Assembly: GCA_027946365.1 (NCBI GenBank)
Contig: JAPEUQ010000004.1
Span: 310,001 to 374,000 of the forward strand
From: Kalmusia sp. IMI 367209
Lineage: Eukaryota > Ascomycota > Dothideomycetes > Pleosporales > Didymosphaeriaceae
Direction: 5' to 3'
Length of the DNA stretch: 64,000 nucleotides
Shown here: in pieces, positions 43,812 through 58,300 of the stretch
Layout: each line of letters starts with the position of its first letter
How positions within the stretch are numbered: position 1 is the first letter of the stretch
The notes under the pieces: model-generated
The model's input: the letters and a program-made list of their open reading frames with translations, nothing else
Databases searched by the model: none
What the model was told of the DNA's origin: nothing
Translations under genes and position numbers: made by a program

Positions 43812-44438
43812 TCAGTCTAGTCCTGGGCAATTCTCCGATGTCTGACTCGTGACACCGTCGTCATAGGGATAAGGATCCGTCCAGATGATATTGAAACTGT
43901 GACTCTGATTAGTATGCTCCGGCTCCCGCTCATTCAATAGTGCACATACGCATCATCAGGATACTGCGGAACATTATCCTTCTTCGCGCCTAGCTCATCC
44001 ACAATGTCCGAAAGTGCATCATGCTCCCAACAAATCAAGATGTTACCAGAGGCCGTGTATCCTTTGACCACGTCCTCAACACACTTCGAGTCATCTCTAT
44101 CGCAGGAGATATCTACGGTGAGACCAAGGTCATCGGCTAGCGGCTTAACGGTATCATAAGGACGTTGACGTTTGCCGTCTTAAGATCGATCAGTAAACGC
44201 TAGGTATTGAGTCAGCGGGGAATGTACCTGATTTGGGAGTCTGGGCCATGATGTGCGTAATCTGGTACTGGGAAGTGGCGCCGAAAACGGAGCGCAGGCA
44301 TTGAGCGCGCTGTTGGCCTACTGCGCTGAGCCCGTTGCCATCATCAGGTTTTTCGCCGTGTCGAATCAGGTAAACCGTAGGTTCGGCAGTTACGACGCTG
44401 AGTAGCGCAAGAGCGCCGGAGATGTAGTGGAATTGCAT
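43812..44438 (-). CDS. small secreted histidine phosphatase-fold (phosphoglycerate mutase-like) protein
   Basis: Three exons, 44438-44228, 44178-43950 and 43896-43812, give 174 residues; ATG at 44438. A signal peptide (MQFHYISGALALLSVVTA) precedes VYLIRHGEKPDDGNGLS, the branch-1 RHG motif with the catalytic histidine. IMAQTPKSDGKRQRPYDTV carries the arginine of the phosphate pocket. ILICWEHDAL supplies the second catalytic histidine region, and the C-terminus reads FNIIWTDPYPYDDG...ENCPGLD. The domain is shorter than housekeeping mutases, as in fungal secreted SixA-like proteins. It probably acts as an extracellular phosphatase, but no substrate is known. The second intron (53 bp, GTATGT donor, ACTAAT branch) was chosen because it gives the best conserved join. 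Confidence 0.82.
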
Positions 44439-45538
44439 CAGAAAAATAAAGCTATGGTGAAGGCGCGTATAGGTGAGTGAGGAGAAAGGAAGTTGTTGTA
44501 TATTTAACAAGCCACATGTGTTGAAGAAAGACAATAGTCATGTTGCACTTTCCAATTGTGACGTCGCGTGGGCAGGGCTCGTGTTCATACTGCCAGGGAC
44601 GGAGAGAGCTGACCAATAAAGGCAGGTATGAGCACACACATGGGCTTCTCAAGGGGATACCCAGATGTCAAGCTTCCTAAACGCGATAAGCTTCCCGAAG
44701 CCTTCTGCAGGACGTGTCGATCATTATCATTGCGCGACGAATCAATCGTGCACGTTTGCGCGGACGCGTGAAACATTGTGTTGTTGGCGTGCTGGCATCT
44801 GCACATTATCCATTGTACAAGGCTAAGTGATGCTCAAGGAGCCTGGATCATGAAACGTTATTTGATGATATAGACGCCCGGTAAATAAGTTGCCTAAGCT
44901 TTGACGTTACTCTCTTATACATACATCGCCAGTCACAAAGCAGGACAGGAATCATTGTTATTCTATCATTTACCATTCTTTTCGGCTACCTACATATCAT
45001 GCTGCAAATCTAGTACAAATATAAACATTACATCGACATTCTGGGAGAACACTACTTGACTTTTATCTGAAGGGTTTATCTTTAAGGGCCTTGGTCAATA
45101 AAGGTAGGGATGCCACATAGGATATTAATGGATTTGATGGGGATCTCCTGAAGCTTCCATGACTGTAGAACATATGTATAAGAGCTTTAGTCTTTCAGTC
45201 ATCCGAGCGCTTCTTCCTGCACTCTAGTGCAAGCTATATAAGTTCAGCCTCGTTCTAGAATTTTGAGCTAGGCTCGGAGAGCTTGCTAATGTTCTAGATT
45301 GAAATTCAATGCAAACTGGCATCGGAATGAGTATCTGAGCAAGAAGCTACTTGGATTATGGAATTAAAAAGCTCTATTATTTTTGACACTGCTGCAAGAA
45401 AGGCTGTAGCTGTCATTTGGCTTAGGATATAAATGAGCTCGACCATATGTACTTGTACATTCAAGAGTTCGTCTCTTGGTAGATATCAATGTAATTGCAA
45501 TGCCTCATCTAGCCCTTAATTTATAATGCGCAACGCTC
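44439..45538. other. AT-rich intergenic stretch
   Basis: 1.1 kb without a supported gene, AT-richer than flanking DNA. No repeats or RNA genes recognised. Confidence 0.5.
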
Positions 45539-47426
45539 TCAAACTTCTAGCTTTTCTTTGTCTCCTGCAATTCCCGCCTCTCTTGCTTTGTGCCTCTCTT
45601 CTCTCTCGGCAGCTTTTTTCAGCTTGTTTTCGAGCTTTTCTCTATCTTCACGCATGTGGCGGATGAGAGCGGACTTTTCACGGATCTTGTGACCGTAGCG
45701 GTAAAAGACGAGAGGGATGGGTATCATGGCGAATTCGATGAGTGAGAGCATAGTGGCGGACCAATGAGGACCGAGGGATGCGTACCTAGATTCTCTCGTT
45801 AGCAAAAGGCTCTTCATGGATTTAAAGGCAACTTACATCTTGGGGCCTGCAAGCGGTAACGTGCCACCCATAGCACTTCTGAGTACTGCATTGCCTGCCA
45901 GGGCCGATGCAGCATAGATACCGTATGAGTGGACAAGGTAATTTGAAGCATAAATGAAGACACCACAGTTTCCAGCCCCAAATGGAATCCCCGCGATGAT
46001 GGGCGCAATCCAATGTACATCGGGCGTGCAAGTCCATGCGAATATCAGCTCGCCAACGGGAACACACACTGCAGCGATGCAAACGACGCTGACCATGGCT
46101 TCTGGAAGAGGCTTCCCAGTCTGGGGGTCCGGCTTGTGCGAATTAATGAGGCGTCGGAGGAGAGGCTCTGAACAAATGGTCACCATTCCGCCAATGCCAA
46201 TCCCGATGTAGCCTAGGCCAGTGAAGCCAGGGCTCCAACCGCGGAGTTCGCTGAAGACGATGGGATAGGAAACGAAGCATAGATAGAGAACTCCGTATAC
46301 GAGGGCGATGTATACGTTCCAGAAGATGCTTGAATTCGGTTAGCGCAATTGTGTAGAGGAAGAGAGTGAGTCGTACCAAATGGGCTCCTTGACACTCATG
46401 ACAAGTGGTCGATACAAATTCTCTTTCAGCATCGGCCAAAACTTCTTCTTGTCGTCATAGCGCGAGTACCAGCGCTCTTCCCCAGTCTCTTTCCTCTTCT
46501 TTGCCGACTTAGCACGCAAAAGCGCTGGAGCGTAAGTTTCGCCAATCACTAGAAGAGTCTCAGCACCAGCTTCTTTTCCGGCTCGTGAGGCACATACCAA
46601 AAACCATGAACCAAGAAACTCCAGAACCTATCATCACAACCCAATTTGTCCATCTCCAGCCCATATACTGAAATACAAAACCACCTATCAAGGGACCAAT
46701 GACAGGACCATTCATCGGACCGATACTCCAGACGGAAAAAGCCAGAGCTCGATAGTCGTCGCTCACGATATCAGACACAGTACCAGGTGCGTTTGATATC
46801 ATAGCTGCGCCGGCAAAGGCACCGAAGAAACGAACCGCGAGAATGGTAGCGAGGTTCTGCGCCAAGGCGCATGGAATAATTAATATGATAAACATAGCAA
46901 CCGCAATAAGATACACAGGTCGTCGTCCGTACATTTCGCTCAGTGGGGCCAGAATAACGGATCCGAGGGCTAGGCCAGCCAGGTAGGTCGTCATACCCAA
47001 TACCAGGTTTGTCTTGGAGTGGACGTCGAACGTGACCATCATGCCCGGTATACCAGCTGTGTAGGAAGTAGAGTACATGACCACAACGAGCGTAGAAAAC
47101 GACATGAAGAATATAATCATGCACTTTTTCGCAATGCTCCAGTCTTGCGGATTTTCGCCATCTTCGAAGTCGATTTCGAAGCGCGGGTCTGTTGTCATGT
47201 TTGTCGTCACGGTAGTAATATGCGCCAGGGACTTTTCATGCTCCTCCAGGCCAGCATTGCGACTCAATGTCTGTTGTATTGACTCGACGTCTTCATTTGA
47301 GCTGGCAGAATGTGTCGACACTGATGATATCGACGATCGGTCATCTTCCGCCTCCACATCAGCTTCAGACTTTTCCCTCTTTTTCTCGGAATTAACTGTC
47401 CCGATCTCCTTCTCGTATAACGACAT
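45539..47426 (-). CDS. MFS transporter, DHA1 family (second copy)
   Basis: Four exons on the minus strand (47426-46598, 46548-46377, 46328-45837, 45785-45539) encode 579 residues, start MSLYEKEIGTVNSEKK. A ~100-residue acidic/serine-rich N-terminus precedes the DHA1 landmarks: DPRFEIDFEDGENPQDWS, then LAGLALGSVILAPLSEMYGRRP (motif A), APGTVSDIV, PVIGPLIGGFVFQYMGWRWTNW (motif C), VIGETYAPALLRAK, EPICIFWNVYIALVYGVLYL, and GIYAASALAGNAVLRS. The C-terminus is a charged coiled-coil-like tail of about 50 residues. A plasma-membrane exporter of drugs or metabolites. It has three introns against fourteen in the related gene at 2622-5457. Substrate unknown; a possible exporter for the peptide locus 8 kb away, but this is only proximity. 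Confidence 0.9.
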
Positions 47427-49365
47427 GCTCGTAGCCCGTACTCGGCTTAGCCTGACAAAATCGATCCAGCGATAGCTCGAACACGTGCAAAGCAGTTGCA
47501 GCAAAAAAAAAAGCGCGACGAACAAAAGGAGAAGGAGAGGTCGAAACAAGAGTTTCGACGGACGCGGGAATAGTATCCAGAATTTCCAGTCATTACTAGC
47601 CCTGCTAGCCTAAATCCGTATCGGATACCATCATGGCGAATCCGCGCGGCGGACTTCCGCCCTTTGGGGGAGTTCGGCCGAGCCTTGTGGGTCTTGCTTG
47701 GCACGCTTGATCGTGGAGAGTAAATGGAGCTGCGACGGCCGTCTTGCCGATAGCCGAGGAACGCGGACAGTGGGCATCATGGGAATCTAAATCCGTAGAG
47801 AGACATATGCATGTCCATCAAGATGATGATTTAGGAAGGTTCCACAGAGGTGGTTCGAAAGATTGGGTGCATAAGGCTGGGAACATCTGGGGTGGTGCCT
47901 GCGATGTCGCGCGGACCGGCAGATGGTCCGCGGAATCCTGTCGTTGGGCGTCAACGTCCGATGTCACTTTTGTACGTGCTTCCGGGACGTGTATGGTGTA
48001 AATAGCCTTATACGTACTGAAAAGTGATCAATTGAGTGATCCGACCATTGTTTGTTATTCTGCCCACGATATACTGGGAATTTCTCCGCATATTTAGTAC
48101 CAATGACCCTCAAGTGTCGCTCTGAAGCGCGTAATTGCGTTCGGCTACACCTCCTGCGAAGAAACATGACAGCCTCGGCACCGCGTTGCCCTTGTTCGGT
48201 GTCAACAATAGCAATAAAGGTGACAGCGAATAAAGATTCACAATAAGGATCCTTCAAAATTTCAGCTGCTTTTGCAACAGAACGCGCTTTGAATCGATAT
48301 TTAGTAAGATAGAGGTTGGATGTTTGCTGTAGTGCGAAGTAGCAAACTGGTGAAAGTGTGCAAAGTCGCATTTGTGGGTCATGGAGAAATGGCATCGCTA
48401 CTGTAGATACTCATTACGCTCCGCTTGGCGAGGCCCGCTGTTGGATTTGCTGTTCCTGTTTTTGAAGAAAGTTTTTCGATGTAAAAGGTAAGTGATCCAT
48501 GCTCCTTCATATTCCACATCTGTGCTGCAAGAGGAGGAAACTTTAGCTGCAACCTCTCGACTATACGTGCCCCTTCTTCTCTTACTATTTATGCTCCCGT
48601 GACTGATCAAAGGAAAACGCTAGGTCAAACATCTGGAGGCTGCATTTTGTCTCCTGCGGTCACTCATTTCATAATGAAGGCTCGAGATCACCAGACTTTT
48701 GATCTAGTGCTCAAGCTGCATCCTAGTCTACTTCTCTTACCTACTTATCTTACCCATCTCCTTCTTGTCCATACGCCCGCCCTAAAGCTTGGTACGTATC
48801 CTAGGGCCCAACGAGACCTCGAAATTACCAGAAGTTTAGTCTGATGCTATACCTGCACCTTGCCTAGTTGTATTAGTCAGGCTCTTCGAGCATCATAACC
48901 GACCATCCATGGCTGTATTATGTATTCCAGGGTACCTTGTTACACTATAGGTCTCTGCACTTTTGATCCGCAACTACGCATCTCCCGCTGCGTTTAGCGG
49001 CCAATCGTCTCGGCTTCCTGATGATTGATCTTGCGATAACGCTCAACCGGTGACCTCTTGACTCCATGAGACGTTGGTGGGACGTGTGTTCTTGGCGACT
49101 GCTTGGGATAGCTCGTTGGCTGGCATTTTTGAGGTCTATGTTGTGTATCCTGGGGTGACTTGATATATAATGAGTCTCCAGGCCAACCGCTCCTGCCTTG
49201 CGAATCTGGCACGCCAGCCGGAACAACCTTAGACCGCGCACGTGGCGATGGCGACAGCAAGGGCAAGCTCGACGCGTCAATTGACTACCGCTTCTCCTCG
49301 CTCCATCCTGTACCTTCCTCTACCCCCACCTCTGACACAGAAGGAGCGACTCGCCACACGCAGCC
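47427..49365. other. intergenic region upstream of giant gene
   Basis: 1.9 kb without a supported gene. A minus-strand ATG frame at 47964-48395 (143 codons) has no recognisable domain and is not called. Holds the divergent promoters of the DHA1 transporter and the giant DUF3638 gene. Confidence 0.45.
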
Positions 49366-52300
49366 ATGGCTGCTTCGCGGGAGTTCCTCCTCCATCAATA
49401 CTACCATGTCGCCCTACCCCGCGACGTTCCCGGAAAAGAAGACCGCAAGCTCTCATGCCGAGTCGAAGCCGCACTGCTCGATCGCATCATTGGTGCTGTG
49501 AAAGCAGTCGCACCTTACGCCCCGTTGCCAAACCAGTCGCTTGTGGACAACATTCGATTGACTCTTGTCACAACGAAGGCGCTCAATGTTGACGGAAAGG
49601 TGGATAAGAATCTTCTAGCGAAGGAGATCAACGAGCTAGACGGGAAGCATGCACTCATCTTGTATGTGACTGAGCAAAACGCCGCTCTGCTTATTTACAA
49701 AGATTCTGGGTACGTTTCAAGGAAATGTATGAACCATCAGGGCTTGAGACTGACCAGGATAGCGGATCGGGTGATGGCCCTTTGATATTCGAAGCTTTTG
49801 AGGCTTCAGCTGTTTCTGAAAAGATCCTCGCTGCGACGAGTGCACTGCAGTGGGACTTCCCCGGGCGCGCAGTATCTATCCCATCGACAGTGTACCGCGC
49901 GCGATGCTTCCAAGATAGTCTTGCCGCCTTTATCGAACAGGCCAGCATCGAGTCAGTGAAGCAATTCGCCGCAGTCACCTACAAAGCGGCCGCACCTATG
50001 CCAGAGATACGCGACACGACGGACCCATCGCTTATAACTGGGCTTCTCATGACCATACTTGAAGCTAACGGCGCAAAGGTTGATGTCCCACTTCTCCAAA
50101 AGCGTGTTCGGGATACTGTGTGCTTCAAGGATGCTTTCAAACCATGGATACGGTCTCCATTCTATCTCGTCATCCGTGTGGCTACACAACGCCATTTATA
50201 CAAGATCATGGGCCCGAACATCGGTTATTTATACTATAAGATCATCATGGCACTTTTTGTATCTCATTTACTCAATGACTGCTATGATTCGATCCCCCAC
50301 GAAGCATCATTCTTCTTGATGCAGAAACTCGGCCGACGCCTTGCCAAGATTGAGCAGCACATATCATGCAATCAAGATGTGTTGTTTTCGAATCTTCGAG
50401 ATAAGTTCAAGAAAATTCTTGGGAACGCCAAAGCGTTTTTAGAGCGCCAATGGAAGCTTTACCAAGAGAGAACTCGAAGGGTTATCCGACCTTTACAACG
50501 ATACGTCAATACACCCGAACTCACTCTACAATTACCATTTAGCGGACAAATGCTGAACCAAATTGCCTTCGGTGGGCCTTGGGGTCTCCCTACACAGGCG
50601 CTTCAGCCTATCCAACTCCTAGAGCAGTACGAGTCATCCGGGGCTCGGACAAAACCCTTCTCAGCTATCGCTGATCGTTACATCAAGCTGGCCAGCAAGG
50701 TAGAAGAGAATATCACACCCGTGAAGGCCATGTCTTTTGATAGAAAAACATGGGAAATTCATTGTTGCTCTCTAGCCCGTACAATCATGTCATACACGTC
50801 TATTACAGGCAATTCTTTCGACGGCTATCCTGAGTTAAAGAGTCTGTTTCTTCTAGATGTGATGGAACTTTGGGCCGAAATGGATCGGCATGCCACAGTC
50901 GGATTTCCTCTCCTGAAATCCTACCATCCGGGATTCGATGCGGACATTCTGGACAGTCTGGAAATCTTACATTTGAAGGACATGAAGCGTGTGCAAGATG
51001 TTCAGGATTACATAAGGCATCGGTGCCGTGGCTGGATAGGTTCTGGATCAAAGACGATATTTGACTCTCCCAAAGAGGATTCATTCGCCGTCGTCTTCTA
51101 CGACAGCTTCGGCGACTCTATAGGCTTAAAAGACATACGAAAACAAATCCAGGCTGAAGCGGCGAGAGCGCGCAAAGCTAAAGAGGAAGAGTGGCGCAAG
51201 TTGAGTCAACAACATGAACAACTCATGAAACAAATTGCCGAGTCAACGTGCCCATACGTCTACGAAGAACAGCCCGATGGCACATTTGAGCGAGTTCATA
51301 AGAAAGGATGTGAAAAGCATCGCTATAAATGGGAGGCGAAACAGATCAAGATCAAAGTCTTTGAAGAACCGCTTCAAGAGTATGAACCTGCTGCTAAGGC
51401 TGCGGTATTCGAAATCAGATGCCCTCAACCGTTCGCTGCTTATAGAGACGCAACGTGGCTTCTACTCGCAACTTTTGGACATCCTCCCGTCCAGCCATGT
51501 GAGAATGTCCCTATACTGCGTTTCTACTCTGGAGTTTCCCACTATATTAAGCCGATGAAGACACAAGTAACTCTAGGCTCTAAGACAAAATCTCATCTAG
51601 ATTGTCACTATTCAGAATCGGGATTTCCTGTGGCCCTGCATCTCATCTGTCGACCGTGCGGCTTGAAGCTCGATTATTACGACACTGTCAGTCAATCATG
51701 GACTAAACGAGAGGAAAGGGCGTCATTTTCTAGACACACTCCTCTTATGCTTTCCCCGAGTTCACCATACCAACGTGTTGGAATTAGCAATGGCAGGTGG
51801 CCTTCCTCAAACGACATTATTGCTAGCCAGACCAAATGTCCTTCAGATTTGAATGTCCATGAGTTCATGGCATGGCAAGGACTTCTTAGTGGTAAACATA
51901 GTCGATGGTTATCGTTACTTCGTGAATTGGGAGCGACGAATCTCAACTTTTCTACCGAATCAACCTGGGCAATAATTTCAAAACTTGTTCTTCAGGTGGG
52001 CTCCTCTTCGCTCGAGAATACTTTGCGAGACATACACGCGGTTTTCGACGATGAAACATTCTGCGAAAAACTCCTTGAGCAAGCGCACCATCGTCTAGAA
52101 GCGATCCATCGCAATTGGCGGGAACCTGTACAGATGGATATCCTCATATCTTTAGCACTCAAGACTATGTCGCTTTCCCCGTCTAAGAAGATCCAGGATA
52201 AGGCCTCAAAACTTTTAGACCAGGCGCGAATGACTACATGGGACTGGTGTGCCGCTCTGCAATCAAATAGCATGTCCATCTCGCGAGAGTCAACCTTGTT

Positions 52301-55300
52301 CACAATATGGGCTTCAGTGCTTTGTAAGCGAACTGTGCAGCATCAAGTGGAGCCAATTGTGAATATAGACTCCGCATCTTTCGAATGCCTCATCAGCGCA
52401 TCTATCTTGCTCCAGGAAAACCTTGTTGGACCATTTGACGGCCTGCCTCATGCGCTACGCAACTTAGTTCTCCAGGATATACTCTTTGCATTTCGAAATC
52501 GCAGCACTTTAGCGAATCTTGTGATAATGCATCAAGAAGCTTTTCTGTTGGCTTTAGATCGTATTTGTCCGCTTCTATCACATTGCTCAGGCAACACTCC
52601 ACATGTTCGAATAGTGCCACAGACACAGTGGGTGGAAGTGTCCGTCAAACCACAGCAGAGGCAGCTTCCTTATTTCGTCCACTTCCACCTGGTCCGTGGA
52701 GACCTGTTGATTAATGGTACACAGTCCGGCATTCTGCCAACGGAATATCACCACGCTACGATTGAAAAGCTCTTTGGAACACACGCACTAAAGGTTAGGC
52801 CCTCACCAGAACCTGGCATGTCACTTTTCATTGCACATCCCGCACCTTTTGGGCATTGGATTCATTTAGGTTTCCGTCGAGGGCAATTAGTCGTGCGAGC
52901 CGTCCAAGGTAGCACTACCCTTGAGCTGATCAATCCTTCCATTTTCAGTGGCAGAGTTGGCAAAGATACTCAATATGATCTTCCTTGGGCTCTAATTGGT
53001 GATTGTTATCACTGGCTCGATCTGAACTCCAATATCTTAGAGATCCGTCAAGACGATGTGTGGAAGTCCAAACCGAGCAACTGGAGGCTCAATCTTATGA
53101 CACGTCAAGCGACGAAGCAGACCTCAACCAAGACCTTGACCAAGACTTCAACCAAAACTTCAATCCTAGTAGATCCTTTCTGCTCAGTTGCCCAGACTAT
53201 TGCGAGAAACTTCCAATACTTTGAGTATGCTTATCACATCATGGTGACGCAACCACAACATGGCCCTATTGCTGTTTCGCTGAAGCGACTCGAATTGAGT
53301 TTCTTCGTCAACTGTCGGGGTCTTTTACAATGTCGCGAACTGGTTGCCGAGATCGTCCGAACTCACCACCAAGATGCTGGTGTATGGTACGGATTGCATA
53401 GCAAGATTGTGTTTCGTTCAATCAAGAACAATCACCAGCGCATGATCCTAGTTCCAGAAGGTCCCATGCGGTTCTGGAAAGCGAATGAGCATATCACGGT
53501 TTATGTCGATCCTGTGGGTACTTATCTGAGATTTGACATTGACGATGTGCTTGGGCGAATCCACTGTCCCGCTGAACATCGTCTTCTCTACACTAAAGCG
53601 CAATGGCACGCCTATACGTCTCATTTCCTACCGGATCCTCTTACCGGACGTACAGGGTCAGAAGAAGCATTGACCTTGCTCCAATCCGGTCTCTACAAAC
53701 CTTGGGCACCACTTCCTACCACTGTAACTGACATCCTGGCCGAGATTGCAAAGCTTTCGCCACGCCGGGACTATTATCCTACCAATTTAAAATGTATGGA
53801 GACGGTATATTGGAACCAAGCCCTCACCACTGCGATGCAGGATGATCGATACCGTGCCATTATTGAGCAAATACGCGAGCGATCTGCACAACTACAATTA
53901 TTCACATGCAACTCGTCTGGAAGACTATCCACAGAGTTCTCACCGGACAATTCGCATCTCGAGTCTCGCTCACTTTCGAGATCTGGAGTCATCGTATCAA
54001 GGCCTGATCTTGTATATATTTCGAGAGATCGTTTGTTTGATAATATCAAACAAAATAGAATAGCTATTGTCGCAGGATTTTTGGCTCATTGGTCCATCAA
54101 TAGCACCAACACAAAGTGCTTGGCTCAGCTCCTGCAGAATCATCCGGTCATCATCGGCTTGAACGAGCCATTCGATCGCGTTCAGATATTTGATCTCATC
54201 TCAACGGATTTGGTGGAAAATTGGGGGGCTCTGGCTCAGACCGCTGTTCAATCCGGTCCTGATGATCGATATCGCTTGATGTTTGTCTTTGGACCTATGG
54301 CATTATCCTCATCCACTTCGATGGATTTGATCCAAGTCTTGATCTCGTATGCTATTCTCTCTGATCTCAAGAAAATTGATCGACCAAGCTGGCCCTCATA
54401 TATTTCATTCAAGATCAACGAGATCCCGGCTGCTAAAGACCTCGCTGAGCTAATGGCACATGCGCATCAACCTCTTCAAATAGCATCAGTACAGAAAGGT
54501 CAGATGGCTTTGGCACGAATAAAACATGAAGAGGCTTGTAAATACAATTGCCTCGAACTTGCAAGATCTATATGCGCTCAATGGTGTCAACTGGAAATCG
54601 ATGTAAACAAGTTGCCCACAATCGATCCTAAGTTTGTTGACACGAGTAGCGCTTTGGAGCCTGTTTTAAGCCAATGGAAACGGCTTGCGCAAAACTTCGA
54701 GTTCTCAAAATATCTTCAGGAAGTCCAACATGTTCTTGATGACCATGCCAACACGATGGACACATCCCCACACGAAGACGTGCATGATGGACGCTCTAAC
54801 CACGGTGTCCCTAGGTACCCTCTCTGGAAAGGCATAGATATTCCTACAGTCCGAGATTTGCTACGCAAAACGATCGATCTTGATGAAGTGTCTTTGAAAC
54901 AAAATCATGTATACACTGGCATCTTTCCTGAATTTACAGGACAATTGCGGCAACTGCCAAATGGACTACTTCCTTCAGCAGACGAGAAGAGACATGAAAA
55001 CACGGGCAACGGAGCTAAACGGCTCGAACAATTGCCTCATCTGAAAGACCTATCGTGTATCGTCGATGGACTTCAGCGGTCCGGCTCCGCTGTGCAGCAC
55101 AAATATGGTCTAGAACTCAAGCAGAGCCTTGACGCTCTGGGCCAACGTATAACTCAACGCTCCCCTGTATTAGCTCCTTTAGACCCCATCGCTTTGAAAA
55201 TGGAGATACAGAAAGCCGTAACAGCCTGCAATGATACTCTTCACGATATTAGTCGAGCTCTTGAGGCAGATGATGGCCGGGTATTGTGGTTACAGCTCGG

Positions 55301-58300
55301 TGGACTATGGCCCAAACTCAACAAGACAACGCTTCTCTCGGAGCTTCGATCGACCTCGAATTCTGTTTTTGGACGAGGGGCCAAAAAAGCACTCGTGGCA
55401 TTGGGCGTCCGGATAACGTCCCTACAACGATTACTTAGGATACAGGATTCTTCGCTCAAGGATCGGCAGCAACAGTTGCAAGAAGAGCGTGTTAATCGAG
55501 GTCATGTCAATTGGGACCCGTTTGTCCAACCTGACTGGTTGCTGCTAGAGATTGATAGTAACATTATGCTCCGTGCAGAACAGGTCGAAGTTGCCAATGC
55601 GACCATGGCCCCTGCATCTGGCCGTAATTCAGTCGTACAACTACTGATGGGTAAAGGCAAAACATCTTGTATTCTACGTAAGTTGATACTACTTGCGATA
55701 TTATATTTCTTGAAATGATGCTAACTGTTTTAGCTATTGTGGCGGCCATGCTTGCCGACAAGCAGCATCTACTACGAATTGTAGTTCCACGAGCTTTGCT
55801 TCTTCAATCCGCACAAGTCATGCACATTAAGCTCGGAGGCCTTTTAGACCGCGAGCTCCTCCATATTCCGTTTTCGCGAAGGACCAAACCAGACAACCAC
55901 TTACTGAAGACGTTCGGGCAACTCTACTCCCATATTAAGAAGTGTGGCGGCATCATGCTCTCCTTACCGGAGCATATTCTCTCATTCAAATTAAGCGGGC
56001 TGCAGCACCTATGTGATGGGAACGTAGAACAAGCCCATACCATGATCAAGATGCAACAGTGGTTAGACAGCAACGCTCGAGACGTATTGGATGAATGTGA
56101 CGTTTCCTTAGCTATACGCACTCAGTTGATCTATCCGTCAGGCTCTCAAATGGCGGTTGACGGCCATCCCTTGCGCTGGCAGACCGTCCAAGGGATCCTA
56201 CGACTTTTACGATTCCATATTCCCGAACTCGAACGGCAATTCCCGCGCAGTATCGAGGTTGTGAGGAGACCAGTCGGAGATTTCCCTCTCCTCTACCTTC
56301 TTCGGCGGGATGTGGAGGATCACGTTGTTTCTCGGATTGTCGATGACATTTGCCAAGGCCAATTGGCAGCAGTACCGTGTGCAGAGGTCCCGCAATCTTC
56401 CAAGGACGATATACAAGTCTTCATCTCCAGTCCTACAGTGGCCCCGCAAGCTGTGTCAAGAGTCAACGACATGTTCAAAGACAAACAGCATGTGATGAAG
56501 ATACTCTATCTCCTGCGTGGGCTGTTTGTCCATCGTATTTTTCTGTCAACCTTAAAGAAGCGCTGGAACGTGCAGTATGGCTTACATCCCACCCGTGATC
56601 CCATCGCGGTACCATACCATGTAAGTGGTGGAACAGAACACTAGCTACCCTTCGATCAGAAATACTAATGTCAACCTAGGCAAAAGGTGTCCCCTCACCG
56701 ACTTCAGAGTGGGGGCATCCAGATGTCGCCATTATCTTGACGTGCCTTTCGTTTTATTACCAAGGCTTGGAATTGAAACAGTTCAAGCAAGCGTTCGAGC
56801 ACCTCTTAAAATCAGATGAACCCAGTATCGAATATGACAAGTGGGCATCGAAGCATCTACCAGGCTCGCTGCGAGACTACAATGCCATCAATGTTGAGGA
56901 CAATGCGCAGTTGCGTGAGCTCCACCAACATGTTCGGTATGCCAAAAAAAAACATGGCCTTCTAATGATCAAAGCTAATTCACATCTAGGTTCAACGTAT
57001 ACTTGCTCGACTTTTACCTGAATAATTTCATTTTCCCGAGGCATGCCAAACAATTTGACACCAAGCTTCAAGCTTCAGGATGGGATCTCGTCCTATTTGA
57101 TCCTACTCTCAAGTCCAACTCTCAGACGACAGGGTTTTCAGGGACCAATGATTCGCGACATCAGTTGCCTTTGACCATCAAACAGAACGATCTATCCAAT
57201 CTAGCTCATACAAATGCGGAAGTTCTCTCTTATCTCTTGGAACCCCGAAATCGACACTACGTTCGCATGGTAGATGACTCGGGTCGAAGGTTGAGCGAAG
57301 AGGATTTATTACAAAGGCTATACAAGTCAATATCAAATGCGCAAGAACGGATTAGAATTTTGATCGACGCTGGAGCGCAGATCCTCGAGCATGATAACTA
57401 CAGTCTGGCTAAAGCTTGGTTGAAAATTGACTGGGAAGCTACTGCTGCAGTGTTCTTTGACTCTGATCATCGCCCGTGGGTCCTTTATCGCAGAGGAAAG
57501 CGCATCCCACTGCTGGCATCTCCATTTGCAGATAATTTAGAGGGCTGCGTGGTATACCTAGATGAGAGCCACTGTCGTGGGACCGACCTCAAACTTCCAC
57601 CGAACGCGAGAGCTGCACTGACCTTAGGCCCCCATGTGACAAAGGACGCAATATCGCAAGCTGCTATGCGTTTGCGACTGCTTGGTATGTTCTTAAAACA
57701 AAGTATGCATGAAAATGCTGACAGTACCACAGGCCAATCTCAATCCGTGACTTTCTTCTCGCCACCCGAGGTTCACCAAAGCATTTTAGATCTTCGAAGG
57801 AAGCCTGAGCAGTACCAAGTAGGCCCCTGTGATGTGATCGCATGGCTTTTACAACAATCCTGCAACGGTATCGAGCAACTTGAGCCTTTGTACTACAACC
57901 AAGGCAATACCTTTATACAGCACGAGCAGGCCAAAATCGACCGTCAAACAAACTTAACCAATGTGCACCAGCGCTCAGAGTATTTGTCCGTTATACGAAC
58001 GAAGGAGTCACACACTCTAAAGCAGATGTACGAGCCGAAACATTTACAGAAGGGTAAGACATCCTAAAATATATATTATAATCAGCAGCTAGCTAATTTT
58101 AAACTTGTTTTTATAGGCGGTAGCACTCGTACAACGTTGCGAAATAGACACCTCCAGGGTTTTGCGGTCGAGCTTGATACTAGAAAGAAAAACTTCCAGG
58201 ATCGTGGCATCGCGACTCACTCCTCAGCTCTCGAGGAAGTCGAGCAAGAGCGAGAAATTGAGCATGAGGTCGAGAACGTACGGGAGCCGGAAAAGCCTGT

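Noticed and set aside
39662..47426. Treating the siderophore and DHA1 transporters as parts of the peptide cluster
   Set aside because: Only proximity supports it; long gene-poor gaps intervene and no shared promoter motif was seen.
47964..48395. 143-codon ATG frame on the minus strand between the DHA1 and DUF3638 genes
   Set aside because: Protein-like in places but without known motif, splice context or promoter support; left uncalled.
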